From contig NZ_FZOW01000022.1 of NCBI RefSeq assembly GCF_900188125.1, positions 1-64,000 of the forward strand: 64,000 nt of DNA, in the 5' to 3' direction. A program made the position numbers and the translations under genes. This DNA comes from Rhodococcoides kyotonense. Lineage in GTDB: Bacteria; Actinomycetota; Actinomycetes; Mycobacteriales; Mycobacteriaceae. Under the pieces are notes generated by a model that made no database searches, was not told where the DNA came from, and worked only from the letters and a program-made list of their open reading frames with translations. How positions within the stretch are numbered: the first letter of the stretch is position 1; each line of letters begins with the position of its first letter. Below are positions 35,381-43,887 of the stretch, piece by piece.

Positions 35381-36546
35381 GCCGAATACAGCCGAGAGAC
35401 AGCGGTTTCCAGCATTGCGGGTGGTGAGCTGGCGAAGCACAACCTCGCCGCTCCCGCATGCTCGGCCGTGTCCGCGAACGCCCGACCGGGCACGAAGGCG
35501 ACGCCGTTGTCCAGGGCCTTCGGAAGCATCGCGGTGGTATCCGTGCCGTCGTGGAAGGTCAGCCACACGAACATCCCTCCGTCTGCCGGTGAGACCGAAA
35601 TCCTGTCACCGAACCGGGCATCGAGGGCGCCGCGCAGCGCGTCTGCACGCAGGCCGTACTCGGCCCGCAGACCGTCCACATGCACTTCGAGCCAGGCGTC
35701 GTCGGACAGCAAGTTCGCCGTCATCTGCTGCGTCATCGACGAACCGCACAGGTCGGCACCTTGCTTGAGCAGTTCCACGGCGTCGCACACTCTCTTCGGC
35801 GCGACCATCCAGCCGACTCGCAGCGCCGGTGCCAGGATCTTCGACGCACTCGACAGCCTGATGACCCGATCCGAGTGCGCTGCGATCGGCTTCGGGGGCG
35901 GCGCGTCGAACCAGATTTCGCCGTACGGGTCGTCCTCGAGAATCCAGAAGCCGTATCGGGCGGCCAATTCGGCGAGATGACGGCGCTTGACGTCGGACAG
36001 CGTGACACCGCGCGGGTTGTGAAAGTTCGAGACGGTATGGACGAGAGCCGGCCTCAGGCCGTCGCGCAATCGTTGTTCGAGTTCGCCCGTGTTCATACCG
36101 TCGTCGGCGATGGGAAGTGCGTGGATTTCTGCACCGGCGATCGAGAACACTTGCAGCGCACCGGTGTACGCCGGCTCGTCGACGACGACAACGGCACCCG
36201 GGTCCACCAGGGCCTGCGCCACCAAGGTCAGGGCCTGCTGCGATCCGTGCGTGACGACGACCTCGGCCGGATCGACAGTGCGCCGGAGAGAGGCGGATTC
36301 GCGTGCGGCGATGACTTCCCGCAGGCCTCGCCATCCCGGTGTCTCGCCGTATTGAACAGCACTGGATTCGGACAACACGGCGGCTGCTGCTTCCCGAACA
36401 CGTTGCGCTGGAATGAGTTCCGCGGCAGGGAGCCCGCCCGCGAGACTGATGACGTCCTCGCGCGCAGTAAGAGCGAGCAGGTCACGGATCGCCGAACTCT
36501 GCACGGAGTCGAGACGACGGGCCAGCGACGGAATTGTTGCAGTCAT
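35365..36546 (-). CDS. PLP-dependent aminotransferase, class I (2-aminoadipate/aromatic-type)
   Basis: A 393-residue fold-type I aminotransferase: VISLAGGLPAAELIP and QYGETPGWRGLRE in the N-terminal part, THGSQQALTLV, FHNPRGVTLS, ILEDDPYGEIWF and the PLP Lys in RLSSASKILAPALRVGWMVAP. The LAGGLP/QYG signature is that of LysN/KAT II-type and MocR-related enzymes acting on aminoadipate, kynurenine or branched/aromatic amino acids. No DNA-binding domain is attached. ATG 36546 follows GGGAGA. It has its own promoter region with a strong inverted repeat. Confidence 0.88.
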   Translation of the reverse strand: MTATIPSLARRLDSVQSSAIRDLLALTAREDVISLAGGLPAAELIPAQRVREAAAAVLSESSAVQYGETPGWRGLREVIAARESASLRRTVDPAEVVVTHGSQQALTLVAQALVDPGAVVVVDEPAYTGALQVFSIAGAEIHALPIADDGMNTGELEQRLRDGLRPALVHTVSNFHNPRGVTLSDVKRRHLAELAARYGFWILEDDPYGEIWFDAPPPKPIAAHSDRVIRLSSASKILAPALRVGWMVAPKRVCDAVELLKQGADLCGSSMTQQMTANLLSDDAWLEVHVDGLRAEYGLRADALRGALDARFGDRISVSPADGGMFVWLTFHDGTDTTAMLPKALDNGVAFVPGRAFADTAEHAGAARLCFASSPPAMLETAVSRLYSAHTLS

Positions 36547-36603
36547 GAGAATCTCCCAGCGACGACATACGGATGTGAGAGCTACCCGAGGATCGTCTGG
36601 GGC

Positions 36604-36638
36604 GTGGAGTGAGCCGGATGGTGGTCGGCTCACTCCAC
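36604..36638. promoter_or_regulatory. 13-base inverted repeat upstream of the aminotransferase
   Basis: GTGGAGTGAGCCG (36604-36616) and its exact complement (36626-36638) are separated by 9 bases. It lies 58 bases before the aminotransferase start and 60 bases behind lpdA. It could be an operator or a second terminator; position fits both. Confidence 0.45.
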
Positions 36639-36669
36639 TATGACAGAGAAATCCATTCCATGAAACTTC

Positions 36670-36688
36670 GTTCCCATGATGTGGGAAC
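36670..36688. terminator. Inverted repeat behind lpdA
   Basis: GTTCCCA-TGATG-TGGGAAC, perfect 7-base arms with a 5-base loop, 9 bases downstream of the lpdA stop on the minus strand. Probably a weak terminator; a regulator site cannot be excluded. Confidence 0.45.
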
Positions 36689-36697
36689 CGTGGAACG

Positions 36698-38101
36698 TCA
36701 GTCCAAGTCGTCGTGACGCATGAGCTGACGCGCGGCCTCGGTGATCGACCCCGTCAGCGACGGGTACACCGAGAACGTGGCGGCCAGATCGTTCACCGAC
36801 AGGTTGTTCTGCACGGCCATGGCGATCGGCAGAATCAGTTCCGAAGCCGTCGGCGCGACGACGACACCGCCGATGACCACTCCGGTAGCGGGACGGCAGA
36901 AGATCTTGACGAAACCACGCTTGAGGCCGGACATCTTGGCACGCGGGTTGGTGCTGAGCGGCAGCATGACCGTCCGGGCAGGAACCTCGCCCTTGTCGAT
37001 CGCGGACTGACTGACGCCGACCGACGCGATCTCGGGGCGCGTGAAGACCGCCGACGCGACCGTCTTGAGCTTGATGGGCGTGACGCCTTCTCCCAGTGCG
37101 TGATACATCGCGATACGGCCCTGCATCGCAGCGACCGACGCGAGCGGCAGCAGACCGGTGCAGTCACCTGCGGCGTAGATGCCGGACACGGACGTACGCG
37201 AAACGCGGTCGACGCGTAGGTAGCCGCCCCGATCGAGTTCGATGCCGACCTTCTCGAGACCGAGGCCCGACGTGTTCGGCACCGACCCGACCGTCATCAG
37301 CGCGTGGCTGCCCTCGACGGTACGGCCGTCGGCCAGCGTGACCAGAACACCGGTGTCGGTGCGCTGGACGGACTCGGCGCGCGCGTGCTTGACCAGCGTC
37401 ACACCGCGCTCGTTGAACGCCTCTTCGAGCACGAGAGCTGCGTCTTCGTCCTCGTGCGGAAGCACGCGGTCGCGGCTCGACACGGCCGTCACCTTGACGC
37501 CCATCTCGGTGTACGCCGACACGAACTCGGCACCGGTGACGCCGGAACCGACGACGATCAGATGCTCGGGCAGAGCGTCCAGGTCGTACAGCTGACGCCA
37601 GTTCAGGATGCGCTCACCGTCGGGCTCGGCGCCCTTCAGGATGCGCGGACTCGCACCCGTCGAGATCAGCACGACGTCTGCGTTCAGGATGCGCTCGCTG
37701 CCGTCGGCGAGCGTCGCGCGCACCTGGTGTGCTGCCATTCCGACCTGACTGTCGATCATTTCGGCGCGTCCGGAGATCAGTTCGACTCCGACCGAGCGCA
37801 CCCGTGCGGCGATGTCCGCCGACTGAGCCTGAGCGAGGCTCTTCACGCGCTCGTGGATCTGCGGAAGCGCGATGGCTGCCTTCGACGGATCGAGCGCGAT
37901 GCCGAGATCGGTCGCGCGACGCATCTCCGTCCTGATGCCGGTCGACGCGATGAAGGTCTTCGACGGCACACAGTCCCACAGGACGCAGGCGCCGCCGACC
38001 CCTTCCGAATCGACGAGAGTGACAGTTCCCCCGTGTTGCGCTGCCACCAGTGCGGCCTCGTACCCCGCGGGTCCGCCACCGATGATCACGATCCGGGTCA
38101 T
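36698..38101 (-). CDS. lpdA: LpdA-type NAD(P)H:quinone flavoprotein reductase
   Basis: A 467-residue protein of the lipoamide-dehydrogenase fold: IVIIGGGPAGYEAAL, GGACVLWDCVPSK with Cys39 and Cys44 in CX4C spacing, the NAD loop VVGSGVTGAEFVSAY, and YAAGDCTGLLPLASVAA. At the C-terminus, where disulfide reductases have His-Pro-Thr..Glu, this protein reads YPSLTGS, so the catalytic His-Glu pair is lost. M. tuberculosis LpdA (Rv3303c) similarly is not a lipoamide dehydrogenase and reduces quinones. It lies in the same order, next to glpD/GGCT/amiA1. Confidence 0.88.
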   Translation of the reverse strand: MTRIVIIGGGPAGYEAALVAAQHGGTVTLVDSEGVGGACVLWDCVPSKTFIASTGIRTEMRRATDLGIALDPSKAAIALPQIHERVKSLAQAQSADIAARVRSVGVELISGRAEMIDSQVGMAAHQVRATLADGSERILNADVVLISTGASPRILKGAEPDGERILNWRQLYDLDALPEHLIVVGSGVTGAEFVSAYTEMGVKVTAVSSRDRVLPHEDEDAALVLEEAFNERGVTLVKHARAESVQRTDTGVLVTLADGRTVEGSHALMTVGSVPNTSGLGLEKVGIELDRGGYLRVDRVSRTSVSGIYAAGDCTGLLPLASVAAMQGRIAMYHALGEGVTPIKLKTVASAVFTRPEIASVGVSQSAIDKGEVPARTVMLPLSTNPRAKMSGLKRGFVKIFCRPATGVVIGGVVVAPTASELILPIAMAVQNNLSVNDLAATFSVYPSLTGSITEAARQLMRHDDLD

Positions 38102-38272
38102 TGAGCCTCTTCCTTGTGGGAGACGATGTCGAGCGTTGGTGCCCCAAACCTATTCCAGTCGACATGCCTTCGCATCGGTAAGGATTACTTCACTTGCTCT
38201 CGACCTGCCGAAACGCCACGTTCGGGGCTTCCGACGCATGAACGGACGACCCGACGGTTTAGGCTTGCCGAC

Positions 38273-38734
38273 GTGCCGATCTATGCCGCTTACGGATCCA
38301 ACATGCATCCGGAGCAGATGTTGCAGCGTTGCCCGCATTCGCCGATCTCGGGAACCGGGTGGCTGCACGGGTGGCGGCTGACGTTCGGCGGAGGCGACAT
38401 CGGATGGGAAGGCGCTCTGGCCACCGTCGTCGAGGATGCCGATTCGAAGGTCTTCGTCGTGTTGTACGACGTTCCCGTCGAGGACGAGGAGCGCCTCGAC
38501 CGCTGGGAGGGTTCCGAGCTCGGAATTCACCGCAAGGTTCGCCTGCGTATCGACACCGAGGACGGTCCGGTGCTGGCGTGGCTGTACGTGCTCGACGCTT
38601 ACGAGGGCGGTCTGCCGTCGGCGCGCTACCTGGGTGTGATGGCCGACGCCGCCGAGATCGCCGGTGCGCCCGCCGACTACGTGCGCGGACTGCGGACCAG
38701 GAACAGCCGAAACGTGGGTCCCGGCACTACCTGA
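38273..38734 (+). CDS. Gamma-glutamylcyclotransferase-like (GGCT fold) protein
   Basis: A 153-residue protein with the GGCT signature YAAYGSNMHPEQM at the N-terminus, FGGGDIGWEGALATVVEDADSKV and VPVEDEERLDRWEG, where the Glu/Asp residues face the substrate pocket. GGCT-fold enzymes release 5-oxoproline from gamma-glutamyl amines. GTG 38273 puts the conserved motif at residue 4. It is the counterpart in position of Rv3304. The last base of the stop is also the first base of a 44-base hairpin. Confidence 0.82.
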   Translation: MPIYAAYGSNMHPEQMLQRCPHSPISGTGWLHGWRLTFGGGDIGWEGALATVVEDADSKVFVVLYDVPVEDEERLDRWEGSELGIHRKVRLRIDTEDGPVLAWLYVLDAYEGGLPSARYLGVMADAAEIAGAPADYVRGLRTRNSRNVGPGTT

Positions 38735-38777
38735 TGTGCACGGAAATACATAGCGGGCTATGTATCTCCGTGCACAT
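38734..38777. terminator. Bidirectional hairpin (type C)
   Basis: 20-base arms, ATGTGCACGGAAATACATAG (38734-38753) and its complement with one mismatch (38758-38777), loop CGGG. It lies between the convergent GGCT-like and amiA1 genes, 12 bases from the amiA1 stop, and should stop both transcripts. Confidence 0.7.
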
Positions 38778-38789
38778 GGGCGAAGCCCC

Positions 38790-39953
38790 CTACGTCGGAT
38801 CGAGCGCGATACTCGTCATCACTTTGACTCCGACGGCGAGCGCTCGCTCGTCGAGGTCGAACGTCGGCTGGTGGATATCGAGCTGCGGGCCGTTTCCGGA
38901 CCACACTCCCAGCCGTGCCATGGCGCCAGGAACTTCCTCCAGATACCACGAGAAGTCTTCTCCCCCACCGGATTGCGCGGTGTCGGCCAACGCTGCGGGC
39001 CCGACGCGATGGATCGCCTTCTCGAACACGCGCGTCACGGCTTCGTCGTTGACGACCGGTGGCACGCCGCGTCGGTAATGCAATTCGAACTGAACCCCGG
39101 TCGGCGCAAGCAACCCCGTCACGATTTCGCGGACCATGGGTTCGAGCAATGCCCACGTGTCGTGGTCACCGGTGCGCACGGTTCCGGTGAGCATGCCGGT
39201 CTGCGGGATCGCGTTGGGCGCCTGACCTGCGACGACCGCGCCCCACACCATGACCGTGCTCGTCCGGGGATCGATGCGACGACTCAGCATGCCCGGCAAT
39301 CCGGTGATCACCGTGCCGAGTGCGTACACCAGGTCGGTCGTCAGGTGCGGCCGTGACGTGTGCCCTCCCGGCGAGTCCAACCGAAGCTCGACGGTGTCCG
39401 CAGCCGACGTGATCGCGCCGACGCGCACTCCCACCTTGCCGACCTCGAGCCGCGGATCGCAGTGCAGCGCGAAGATCTTGCTGACACCGTTCAAAGCACC
39501 CGCCGCGACGACGTCCAACGCGCCTCCCGGCATGACCTCCTCGGCCGGCTGGAAGATCAGGCGTACTCCGAACGGCAGGTCGGGCAGCGCGGCCAACGCG
39601 AGTGCGGTACCGAGCAGCACCGTCGTATGCGCGTCGTGGCCACAGGCGTGCGAGATACCAGGAACGGTCGACGAGTAAGCGGCACCGGTGAATTCCTGCA
39701 ACGGCAGTGCATCCATGTCCGCGCGCAGACCGATGCGAGGGCCGTCGGGACCGATGTCGCAGATCAGTCCCGTACCCCCGGGCAACGGCTTCGGCGACAA
39801 TCCGGCGGCCTCGAGCTGTTCGACGACGAACGCCGTCGTCGCGAATTCCCGATGCGCCAGTTCGGGATTCGCGTGGATGTGGCGTCGCCACTGCGACAGG
39901 TCGTCGGCGTGCTCGAGAATCCACTTGTCGACGAGCGCGAAATTCTCGGTCAT
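38790..39953 (-). CDS. amiA1: M20-family amidohydrolase (AmiA1-like)
   Basis: A 387-residue metallopeptidase-family amidohydrolase: HANPELAHREF, GLRADMDALP, SHACGHDAHTTVLLG (metal His and Asp) and FQPAEEVMPGGA (catalytic and metal Glu), then the dimerisation domain with GHTSRPH. Such enzymes hydrolyse N-acyl or amide bonds of amino acids. The ATG overlaps the stop of the paralogous gene upstream (ATGA). Named from order and similarity to Rv3305c. Confidence 0.88.
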   Translation of the reverse strand: MTENFALVDKWILEHADDLSQWRRHIHANPELAHREFATTAFVVEQLEAAGLSPKPLPGGTGLICDIGPDGPRIGLRADMDALPLQEFTGAAYSSTVPGISHACGHDAHTTVLLGTALALAALPDLPFGVRLIFQPAEEVMPGGALDVVAAGALNGVSKIFALHCDPRLEVGKVGVRVGAITSAADTVELRLDSPGGHTSRPHLTTDLVYALGTVITGLPGMLSRRIDPRTSTVMVWGAVVAGQAPNAIPQTGMLTGTVRTGDHDTWALLEPMVREIVTGLLAPTGVQFELHYRRGVPPVVNDEAVTRVFEKAIHRVGPAALADTAQSGGGEDFSWYLEEVPGAMARLGVWSGNGPQLDIHQPTFDLDERALAVGVKVMTSIALDPT

Positions 39954-41122
39954 CGCCGAGCCGCCCGTGAGTCGACGCCACCCAGCAAACGCGCGCGCAC
40001 GTCGGCGTCCGACGCCGCGCGTACCGTCGTTCGTGCGAGCAAGCGAGCACCATCGAGAACGGCGGCGTCGGCCGACGCGGTGACGCACGCGGCCGCGAAC
40101 TCCGGTTGATGCGTCACGGCACCACCGGAATCGAGTCCGATGATCGGGTGTATGCCGGGTAGAACATTCGTCACGTTTCCCATGTCCGTACTGCCCAGAG
40201 GGCGGAATCCTTCCAACTCGGGTGCCAGCGGTGTGCGGCCGATCGACTCTGCTTCGCGGCGGTAGGCGGCCGAGAGCCACGGATCGGGTGTCAGTTCCGA
40301 GTAGGTCGGTGAGACCGTTCGAATCTCGTGCGTGCAGCCGGTCGCGATCGCTCCGGCCTCGAAACATGCATATGCCTTGGACGTGAGCTTCTCGAGCGAC
40401 TCCGACGTCGTGGCACGCAGGTAGTACAGCAACTCGGCATGACCGGGGACGATGTTCGGCGCGAGGCCGCCGTCGCTGACGATGCCATGCAGTTGCTGCC
40501 CGGGCGACAGATGCTGGCGCAGCAGACCGATTGCCACCTGACTCACGGTGACGGCGTCGGCCGCGTTGATTCCCCACTCAGGAGCAGCCGACGCGTGCGC
40601 CGCGCGTCCGGTGTACGACACTGCGATGTCCGACAGAGCCAAGGACGTCGCGCCGACGATGTCGAACGGGCCTGGATGGACCATGATCGCCGCGGCGATG
40701 CCGTCGAACACTCCTCGTTCGAGCATCAGGACCTTGCCGCCGCCGGTCTCCTCGGCAGGCGTGCCCAGTACACGAATCGTGATACCGAGCTCGTCGGCGA
40801 CGGGTGCCAGCGCAAGTGCTGCACCGGCGGCAGACGCCGCGATGATGTTGTGCCCGCAGGCATGACCGATCTCCGGCAACGCGTCGTACTCCGCGCAGAT
40901 CCCGACGACCAGCTCACCAGCGCCGTAGGTGGCGCTGAACGCGGTCGGCATGCCTGCGACACCGGTCTCGATCTCGAAATCGCGCGACCGCAGGAGGTCG
41001 ATCACCTTGGCGGCACTTCGATGCTCGTCGAACGCCAACTCCGGCTCGGAATGAATCGAGTGCGAGAGCTCTATCAGGTCGCCTGCAGCGCTGTGCACAC
41101 CTGCATCGGTCTCATCGATCAC
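39950..41122 (-). CDS. amiB1: M20-family amidohydrolase (AmiB1-like)
   Basis: A 390-residue paralogue of the following gene, with HSEPELAFDE, GICAEYDALPEIGHACGHNII and GTPAEETGGGKVLM carrying the metal and catalytic residues, and AAHASAAPEWGINAADAV in the lid domain, as in the p-aminobenzoyl-glutamate hydrolase/AbgB-like branch. The substrates of the pair are unknown. It lies in the Rv3306c position and is translationally coupled to amiA1. Confidence 0.87.
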   Translation of the reverse strand: MIDETDAGVHSAAGDLIELSHSIHSEPELAFDEHRSAAKVIDLLRSRDFEIETGVAGMPTAFSATYGAGELVVGICAEYDALPEIGHACGHNIIAASAAGAALALAPVADELGITIRVLGTPAEETGGGKVLMLERGVFDGIAAAIMVHPGPFDIVGATSLALSDIAVSYTGRAAHASAAPEWGINAADAVTVSQVAIGLLRQHLSPGQQLHGIVSDGGLAPNIVPGHAELLYYLRATTSESLEKLTSKAYACFEAGAIATGCTHEIRTVSPTYSELTPDPWLSAAYRREAESIGRTPLAPELEGFRPLGSTDMGNVTNVLPGIHPIIGLDSGGAVTHQPEFAAACVTASADAAVLDGARLLARTTVRAASDADVRARLLGGVDSRAARR

Positions 41123-41137
41123 CGATCCAGTCTGTCA

Positions 41138-41845
41138 CTACTGGCTTCCGAAGCTGAAGTTGCTCTCGTCCGTCGGGGTGTTCAGGGCAGCCAGGACGTC
41201 GGAGTGGATGCCGCGCTTGATGCCCGCGAGGTTCGGCCCGCGGGTGCTCGTGACCGCGGCCGCACGGCGAACAGCCTCCGGCAGCACCTGATCCGCGTCG
41301 GCGACGGCGTCGGCGATTCCCGCGGCAACGGCGTCGACTCCCCCGTACCGCTTACCGGTGGTCATCGCCTCGATGGCGACCTGCTTCGGCAGTCTGCTCG
41401 TGACGAGCGCCGACATACCGACCGTGAACGGCATGTTCAGGTTCACCTCGGGCAGGCAGTAGAAGCCTCGATCACCGCGGACGACACGGAAGTCGTGTGC
41501 GGTCGCGAGCATGGCACCTGCACCGAACGCGTGCCCCTGAACGGCCGCGACGGTCGCCATCGGAAATGTCAGCAGACGCGTGTACAGGGTGTGCACGCGG
41601 TCGAGGTACGACGTGATCTTGTCGAGGTTCGCGAACACCCAGTCGGTGTCGAGACCGTTGGTGAAGAACTTGCCGGTCGCCGACGTGACCAACGCCGACG
41701 GCCCGGTGAACGACTCGACCTCGTCGAGCAGCGCATGCACGGTGTCGATCCAGTCGGGGTGAAAGCGGTTCTCCGTGTCCTCGGTGGAATCCTTCGTACC
41801 GAGAAAGAGGACGTGCACGTCGCCGTCGCGTTCGAGATATGGCAT
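41138..41845 (-). CDS. Enoyl-CoA hydratase/isomerase-family protein
   Basis: A 235-residue crotonase-fold protein: LVTSATGKFFTNGLDTDWV gives the first oxyanion loop and AVQGHAFGAGAMLATAHDFRV the second, followed by FYCLPEVNLNMPF. The ..NGLD.. pattern and the short length point to the enoyl-CoA delta-isomerase branch. ATG 41845 starts the conserved fold; the frame is open further upstream. It lies 14 bases from the next gene on its strand. Not part of the mycobacterial block at this position. Confidence 0.84.
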   Translation of the reverse strand: MPYLERDGDVHVLFLGTKDSTEDTENRFHPDWIDTVHALLDEVESFTGPSALVTSATGKFFTNGLDTDWVFANLDKITSYLDRVHTLYTRLLTFPMATVAAVQGHAFGAGAMLATAHDFRVVRGDRGFYCLPEVNLNMPFTVGMSALVTSRLPKQVAIEAMTTGKRYGGVDAVAAGIADAVADADQVLPEAVRRAAAVTSTRGPNLAGIKRGIHSDVLAALNTPTDESNFSFGSQ

Positions 41846-41859
41846 GTTCCGGATACTAC

Positions 41860-42813
41860 CTACTCGGCAGTAATATGCGCTGCGCCACTCTCGAACGCCG
41901 CAGCCGACAAGGTCGGTGCGATGTCGGACAGCGATGCGGCGCCGTGCAACCACGCCGGGCCGCCCAAGTCGATCTCGCCGGACGCCACCTGCTGCGCCGC
42001 CCATGCAGCGACGACGGCAGTCGCCACCGACTGCTCTCGCCCGGTCGCCCACGACGAACGCCCGTCCTGGTCGCGTGCGACGATCGCCCATCGGTCACCA
42101 CCGGGCATCGACGACGGGGACAGCCGCGCGAGCCACGGCACATGCGTCAGCGTCGCGAGTCCCATCGTCATCAGCCGCGAGTCCAACCGCAGGTACGTCC
42201 GCACCGGGACGCCCAACTCGTCGGTCAGCCTGTGCTGGTCCGCGAAATCGGCTCGGTACGACGGAAACCGGCGGTACCCGGACTCGACGGGGAAGTCGAT
42301 GACCTTCCCTCCAGTGAAATTGGCGACGGCCGCGCCGTCCGGATCGACGAACTTCTTTCCCATCAGCCCGTACGTCCACTCGGTCGCAGCTGCGCCGTGC
42401 TTCTCCCCCGCACCGAGGCCGATTGCGACATCGACCGAGGACGACGACGTCGTGAACACATCTCGGGCGAGCATGCCCGACAGTCCGGGAGCGATTCCGA
42501 CGCCGATCAGCACCGGTCCGCGCACGTGTTCGAGCTTTTCCGTGTACTCGCTCGTCGCGGAGATATCGATGAACGGCACTCCGGTGGCAGCGGCTGTCTC
42601 GGCCAGCCGGATGTCCTCGGATCCCGACGCGTTCACCACCACATCCACCCCGCCGAGCGCTGCGGCGAACGATGCGGGCTCGGCGAGATCGAGCGTCACA
42701 TCTGCTCGCCGAGCATCCCGACCGGCTGCGGCAGCGTCGATCCCCTGGTCGCGAAGACGCCCGACGATGTGCCGTCCGACCGCGCCGTAACCACCGAGTA
42801 CGAGAACTGTCAT
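41860..42813 (-). CDS. Saccharopine-dehydrogenase-like NAD(P)-binding protein
   Basis: A 317-residue protein with VLVLGGYGAVGRHIVGRL as the Rossmann motif, VDVVVNASGSEDIRLAETAAATGVPFIDIS and GVGIAPGLSGMLARDVF, the core of the trans-acting enoyl reductase/saccharopine dehydrogenase-like family. The C-terminal half is the substrate domain. ATG 42813 follows AGGGAGGAA. Function unknown. A TetR-like fragment lies directly upstream on the other strand. Confidence 0.82.
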   Translation of the reverse strand: MTVLVLGGYGAVGRHIVGRLRDQGIDAAAAGRDARRADVTLDLAEPASFAAALGGVDVVVNASGSEDIRLAETAAATGVPFIDISATSEYTEKLEHVRGPVLIGVGIAPGLSGMLARDVFTTSSSSVDVAIGLGAGEKHGAAATEWTYGLMGKKFVDPDGAAVANFTGGKVIDFPVESGYRRFPSYRADFADQHRLTDELGVPVRTYLRLDSRLMTMGLATLTHVPWLARLSPSSMPGGDRWAIVARDQDGRSSWATGREQSVATAVVAAWAAQQVASGEIDLGGPAWLHGAASLSDIAPTLSAAAFESGAAHITAE

Positions 42814-42878
42814 GAAACTTTCCTCCCTGGAGTGAAGCACTAGATCATCACGACTCTCTCGCGACGAAGGTCCCCGGG

Positions 42879-43049
42879 ATGGACGTGGACACGTGCGTCG
42901 ACGTCGGACTCGCGCTGCTCAGCCCCGAGATGTTCACCCTGCTCGTGGACGATCGCGCATGGACACCCGAGAAGTACGAGGGCTGGGTCGTCGAAGGTCT
43001 CGCGGCCGCCGCGCGATGCGGCCCTGACGAAAACGATCGCATCTCCTAG
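42879..43049 (+). pseudogene. Orphan TetR-family C-terminal fragment
   Basis: A 56-codon reading frame (57 with stop) whose middle, LLSPEMFTLLVDDRAWTPEKYEGWVVEGLAA, matches the end of TetR regulators (LLV..RGW.PE.YE.WL...L). No helix-turn-helix domain is present upstream; the frame closes at a stop about 20 codons before the ATG. It lies between the divergent start of the saccharopine-dehydrogenase-like gene and deoD. I read it as the remnant of a divergent regulator that lost its N-terminus; expression as a small protein is possible. Confidence 0.55.
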
Positions 43050-43059
43050 GGTTGGGCCC

Positions 43060-43887
43060 GTGGGAACTACAGACGCGCAGCAGGCAGATCCGACCGTCGA
43101 CCCGACAGGCGCGGCGTCGGCCGCCGCAGCCGCGATCGCCGACGCGACAGGTGTCGCCGAACATTCGGTCGCCATCGTCCTCGGGTCCGGATGGCAAGCA
43201 GCAGCAGAGCCTTTCGGTACGCCGACGGCCACCCTCCGCATGGCAGACCTCCCCGGGTTCGCCGCACCGTCGGCGTCGGGACACTCGGGAACGATCACGT
43301 CGGTGAACGTCGGCGGCACGCACACCCTGCTGCTGCAGGGCAGAACACATGCGTACGAAGGGCACGATCTCCGACGCGTCGTCCACCCGGTGCGGACGGC
43401 GATAGCCGCGGGCGTGAAGACCGTCGTCCTCACCAACGCGGCAGGCGGGATCCGCGACGGCATGAGCGTCGGGCAGCCGGTGTTGATTTCCGACCACCTC
43501 AATCTCACGGCCCGATCTCCGCTGGTGGGCGCAGAATTCGTCGACCTGGTCGACGCATATTCGTCCGACCTTCGTGACCTCGCCCGCGGCATCGATCCGT
43601 CGCTCGAGGACGGCGTCTACGCCGGTCTGCCCGGCCCGCACTACGAGACTCCGGCCGAAATTCGCATGCTGCGCACCCTCGGTGCGGACCTGGTCGGCAT
43701 GTCGACCGTGCACGAGACGATCGCCGCCCGTGCGCTCGGGGCCCGTGTGCTCGGCATCTCCCTCGTCACCAACCTCGCAGCGGGTATGACCGGCGAACAC
43801 CTGAATCACGCCGAAGTTCTCGCCGCGGGAAAGGCATCCGCGTCGCGCATGGGTGATCTGCTGCATCGACTGGTGACATCCCTGTGA
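43060..43887 (+). CDS. deoD: Purine-nucleoside phosphorylase
   Basis: A 275-residue trimeric-type PNP: VLGSGW at the phosphate loop, QGRTHAYEGHDLRRVVHPVR, TNAAGGIRDGM, GVYAGLPGPHYETPAEIRML, MSTVHETIAAR and TNLAAGM with the purine-site Asn. It splits purine nucleosides with phosphate to base and ribose 1-phosphate. GTG 43060 is used. The stop overlaps the start of the mutase gene (GTGA); together they feed the pentose phosphate into metabolism. Same order as Rv3307-Rv3308. Confidence 0.93.
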   Translation: MGTTDAQQADPTVDPTGAASAAAAAIADATGVAEHSVAIVLGSGWQAAAEPFGTPTATLRMADLPGFAAPSASGHSGTITSVNVGGTHTLLLQGRTHAYEGHDLRRVVHPVRTAIAAGVKTVVLTNAAGGIRDGMSVGQPVLISDHLNLTARSPLVGAEFVDLVDAYSSDLRDLARGIDPSLEDGVYAGLPGPHYETPAEIRMLRTLGADLVGMSTVHETIAARALGARVLGISLVTNLAAGMTGEHLNHAEVLAAGKASASRMGDLLHRLVTSL

